Below are positions 43,880 through 44,606 of a stretch of DNA of 44,606 nt, one piece after another. This stretch comes from Lachnospiraceae bacterium (GTDB taxonomy: Bacteria; Bacillota; Clostridia; Lachnospirales; Lachnospiraceae), in contig JAIKXN010000118.1 in the NCBI GenBank assembly GCA_024684055.1, positions 1 through 44,606 on the forward strand. Direction: 5' to 3'. The notes under the pieces are model-generated. The model saw nothing but the letters and a program-made list of their open reading frames with translations, did not search any database and was not told the origin of the DNA. The first letter of the stretch is position 1. Each line of letters starts with the position of its first letter. The translations under genes and the position numbers were made by a program.

Positions 43880-44465
43880 TGGCGTCGACTTCATGATCCA
43901 CGGGATTTTTTCCTACAATCTGTTCGGACATGAAGTATGGATTACAACTTCACATGTATGTTTGCTTATAGTAGTTGTCTGTCTGCTTATCTTTTTCTTT
44001 GTGGGCGGACAGGTGTTTAAACATGCGAAAGCCGTTCCCGGTTATTTCCAGTGTGCGCTTGAATTTGCGGTTGAATTCCTTTACGGAATAACCGATGGCG
44101 CAATGGGCTCGAAGGGCAAAGGCTTCAGAAACTACATAGGCGTTCTCTTTATATTCATTTTATTCTCGAATATATCCGGTCTGCTCGGACTCAGACCCCC
44201 GACGGCAGACTACGGAGTAACACTTCCTCTGGGACTTATTACTTTCTCACTTATCAGAATAAATGAAGTCAGATTCAACAGTCCGTGGGCAATCTGGAAG
44301 GACAAATGTTCACCCCTTCCTCCCTGGCTTCCCATCTGGCTTCCCATTAACATCATCGGCGACTGTGCCGTTCCGGTATCGCTTTCGCTGCGTCTTTTCG
44401 CAAACATCCTTTCCGGTACCGTTATGATGGCACTTGTTTACGGTCTCCTTGCAAAGATTGCTTAG
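43848..44465 (+). CDS. atpB: ATP synthase F0 subunit a, interrupted by in-frame TAG
   Basis: Subunit a forms the proton channel against the c-ring. This reading frame gives 205 residues with the usual helices and the essential arginine in SLSLRLFANILSG. It then meets TAG at 44463-44465, just before the conserved last helix. In the same frame the missing end continues immediately (see next entry), so the product as read would be truncated and probably inactive. I chose TTG 43848 because GGAGGAGG lies six bases upstream; ATG 43863 is an alternative. Whether the stop is a true mutation, a sequencing error or a recoded codon cannot be settled here. Confidence 0.85.
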   Translation: MTTHLMLAGADGVDFMIHGIFSYNLFGHEVWITTSHVCLLIVVVCLLIFFFVGGQVFKHAKAVPGYFQCALEFAVEFLYGITDGAMGSKGKGFRNYIGVLFIFILFSNISGLLGLRPPTADYGVTLPLGLITFSLIRINEVRFNSPWAIWKDKCSPLPPWLPIWLPINIIGDCAVPVSLSLRLFANILSGTVMMALVYGLLAKIA

Positions 44466-44606
44466 GGATGGCCTGCCGCACTTCATGTTTACTTCGATTT
44501 GTTCTCGGGGGCAATCCAGACATACGTATTCTGTATGCTCACGGTAACTTATATCGGAAGCGCTATAGGCGATGCGGAAGAAACCGTATTCCGAAGACTC
44601 TTTAAG
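44466..44606 (+). other. atpB: In-frame continuation of atpB after the TAG, cut by the window end
   Basis: Directly after the TAG the frame encodes GWPAALHVYFDLFSG, then AIQTYVFCMLTVTYIG, the normal last helix of subunit a with its conserved Gln, and then a charged tail. No further stop or frameshift is seen before the window ends. Confidence 0.85.

Noticed and set aside
44463-44465. TAG in atpB as pyrrolysine or general amber recoding
   Set aside because: TAG appears to serve as a normal stop for two other genes in the window and subunit a has no known pyrrolysine; error or mutation is simpler.

Overview
The window looks like a chromosomal segment from a low-to-mid GC Gram-positive Clostridia member, most likely a gut or rumen Lachnospiraceae (Butyrivibrio-like). 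This rests on gene content (GH10 xylanase, MecA, LytTR-DUF3021 pair, PcsB/SleB-type wall hydrolase, split AtpI-type genes ahead of atpB), strong GGAGG ribosome binding sites and lipobox lipoproteins. I could not run a database search, so the taxon is an inference. I saw no rRNA, tRNA, IS element or CRISPR array.

Layout. 1-2.9 kb: a stand-alone FakA-like domain protein, an AraC regulator and a leaderless GH10 xylanase. 3.0-8.2 kb: a nicotinamidase-like hydrolase, a membrane EAL protein with a degenerate GGDEF domain, translationally coupled to a duplicated DUF1538 permease, and two small PII-like proteins. 8.3-9.3 kb: class II fructose-bisphosphate aldolase on the minus strand. 9.5-17.3 kb: an ABC export operon with two lipoprotein adaptors, one large double-FtsX permease and two ATPases. 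17.4-21.1 kb (minus strand): a zinc-ribbon membrane protein, a condensation-type acyltransferase, an HSL-type alpha/beta hydrolase and a TetR regulator.

21.3-29.7 kb is the most unusual part. It is a plus-strand operon of flavoprotein, PlsC-like acyltransferase, acyl carrier protein, a fused double ketosynthase, ketoreductase, dehydratase, malonyl transacylase and fused AccD-AccA. The first ketosynthase half keeps Cys-His-His. The second half has lost all three residues (Asn, Phe, Glu), as expected for a chain-length-factor-like partner. No enoyl reductase, FabH, AccB or AccC is present. The set therefore looks like a specialised type II polyketide or unsaturated acyl-chain pathway, possibly with the divergent TetR, acyltransferase and hydrolase genes as regulator and tailoring enzymes.

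29.8-36.2 kb: a lipoprotein, cyclophilin, flavin reductase family protein, a membrane serine hydrolase operon with a LytTR regulator and DUF3021 protein (preceded by a 21-bp-period direct repeat that fits a LytTR operator), a DUF1858 protein and MecA. 36.7-42.5 kb: a membrane GH18-like protein, threonylcarbamoyl-AMP synthase, RpiB, uracil phosphoribosyltransferase, dCMP deaminase and a coiled-coil/SleB wall hydrolase. 42.5-44.6 kb: a DUF402 protein and the start of the ATP synthase operon, where atpB carries an in-frame TAG, after which the conserved reading frame continues to the window edge.
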